A stretch of DNA of 64,000 bases. Source: Lodderomyces elongisporus (lineage: Eukaryota > Ascomycota > Pichiomycetes > Serinales > Debaryomycetaceae). The DNA lies in assembly GCF_030384665.1 (NCBI RefSeq), contig NC_083675.1, forward strand, positions 1,980,001 through 2,044,000, read 5' to 3'. A program made the translations under genes and the position numbers. Shown in pieces: positions 63,019 through 64,000 of the stretch. The notes beneath the pieces are model-generated. The model saw only the letters and a list, made by a program, of their open reading frames with translations. It was not told the origin of the DNA and did not search any database. The first letter of the stretch is position 1. Every line of letters begins with the position of its first letter.

Positions 63019-64000
63019 TGACCTGAGATTAAAAAAAAAAAAAAAAGAAAAAGGAAAGAGCAAAGGGGAAAGGGGAAATAAAATGTTGATATATGTGTGT
63101 TGTTAAAGAAATAAAAAAAATGGTGGGCAGGGGTTGGAGTTGTGTAAAGTGCTGTTTAATTGTAATGGTTGATCTTTTGTATTCGTAGGGATTTTTTTGT
63201 TGCAAATGGAGGTAGAGGGAAAAGGTGCTTTCAACTTCCGTTCCTTTTAAAACTCTTGTTTTTCCGAGATATTGCTGAAGTAACAATTCAAATCTTTGGA
63301 GTGTTCTTTTATCCTAAATGTAGTTTTTTGTCAAGGGTTGGATGGTATCCAATTGCGTTCAGTTTTATAGAAGAATTGAAGTAGTTAAGTCGAGTCATGT
63401 GAATTGTAAAGGTTGTAAAGTGTGGTATGCATATCTTATCGTGATTTTTACCCCTGCTTCTACCCCTCAGACTCTCGCTTTACTCTCTCTCTCTCCCGCT
63501 TTCTTCTTTTTTATTTTATTTTTTATTTATTTTTTTATTATTACTTTTGTATTTAAAAGTATGCGGAATAGGTGTCGGAAGTAGTGTACGTTGGCACAAG
63601 ATGTAAATATAAATAACATATCTTGAAAATTCAAGATTTATTAATTAAACCCGATCATGAGGAAACTACCATATTTTTAACACCTTTAAGACCCAAAGAG
63701 TTTTGCTTACGGTTAAGAACTATATAAACGTAAAGAAAAGAAATACCATTAAAAAAAAACAATGGAGCCAAACAAAAATATGTCGTCATGTTTCAAACGC
63801 TCTTGATGCGTGTGGAACAAAATAAAACGATAAATATTTAAATTACTTGATTTCTTCTCGGCCGAGAACATTGTTTTATTCGATTCCTTTTTTTTGCCCT
63901 TTGTTTTCGCACGGTTTGAATTTTAGACGATAGCTGTTGGTTTTTAATTTTTTTTTATTTTCTTCTTCCTCGGTGAACGATTCCCAATGTTCATTCGATC
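63019..64000. promoter_or_regulatory. Upstream region of the CBS/PB1 gene to window end
   Basis: 982 bp without a supportable gene. It starts with a poly-A/G tract (63030-63060), then AT-rich DNA with T-rich tracts (63495-63545). The next gene must begin outside the window. Confidence 0.5.

Noticed and set aside
63019..63040. Pyrimidine tract and CAG just before the CBS/PB1 start, like a 3' splice site
   Set aside because: No branch point or donor with an upstream coding exon was found; the ATG at 63018 already gives a family-like N-terminus.

Overview
This is a eukaryotic, AT-rich nuclear window with the compact look of a budding-yeast chromosome: about two dozen mostly intron-less protein genes on both strands, separated by AT-rich spacers full of poly-A/T and simple repeats. 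The proteins are most like Saccharomycotina families. The window appears to use the CUG-Ser code, because several CTG codons make better sense as serine. Examples are the histidine box of the deubiquitinase at 23221-23226, the Cdc6 ATPase domain at 51016, and a six-codon CTG run in Prp17. The highly expressed TIF32 has no in-frame CTG that I could find. Together these suggest the Candida/Lodderomyces (CTG) clade. A species near C. parapsilosis/L. elongisporus is a guess only. Proteins described here were read with the standard code, so Leu residues encoded by CTG are probably Ser.

Layout, left to right: the 3' two-thirds of MYO2 (class V myosin, cut by the window edge); BOL1 and EAT1/IMO32, two divergent mitochondrial genes; NIT3, with a solo LTR in its promoter; a DHA2-type drug exporter; an unrecognised 767-aa protein; a myristoylated Snf1-kinase beta subunit; RVS161 (BAR protein); a divergent ubiquitin-specific protease with a CaaX tail; PRP17 (splicing); BCP1; TIF32 (eIF3a); an isolated Gag-like zinc-knuckle gene; RBK1; FEN1 (fatty-acid elongase); a short SPP381-like splicing gene; RIB7; RPB5, split by a 376-nt intron; DUF1 (WDR48-like); a second solo LTR of the same family; a small coiled-coil protein behind a 3.3-kb spacer; CDC6; SNT1 (Set3 complex); MRPS9; a YNL040W-like alanyl-tRNA editing protein; and a four-CBS/PB1 tail-anchored protein.

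The genes are ordinary unlinked housekeeping and regulatory functions, as expected for yeast. There is no operon, gene cluster, CRISPR array or tRNA that I can support. Genes sit in convergent pairs with short spacers (149-464 bp) and divergent or tandem pairs with long ones. The longest spacers (2.3-3.4 kb) lie upstream of the 767-aa protein, RVS161 and the small coiled-coil gene.

The most noteworthy items are: two solo LTRs, each with a perfect 5-bp target-site duplication (CCCTC and CTTTT); the Gag-like gene with no pol and no LTRs; the RPB5 intron, whose first exon (25 codons) is easily missed; the prenylation signal on the deubiquitinase; and the internal evidence for CUG-Ser decoding.
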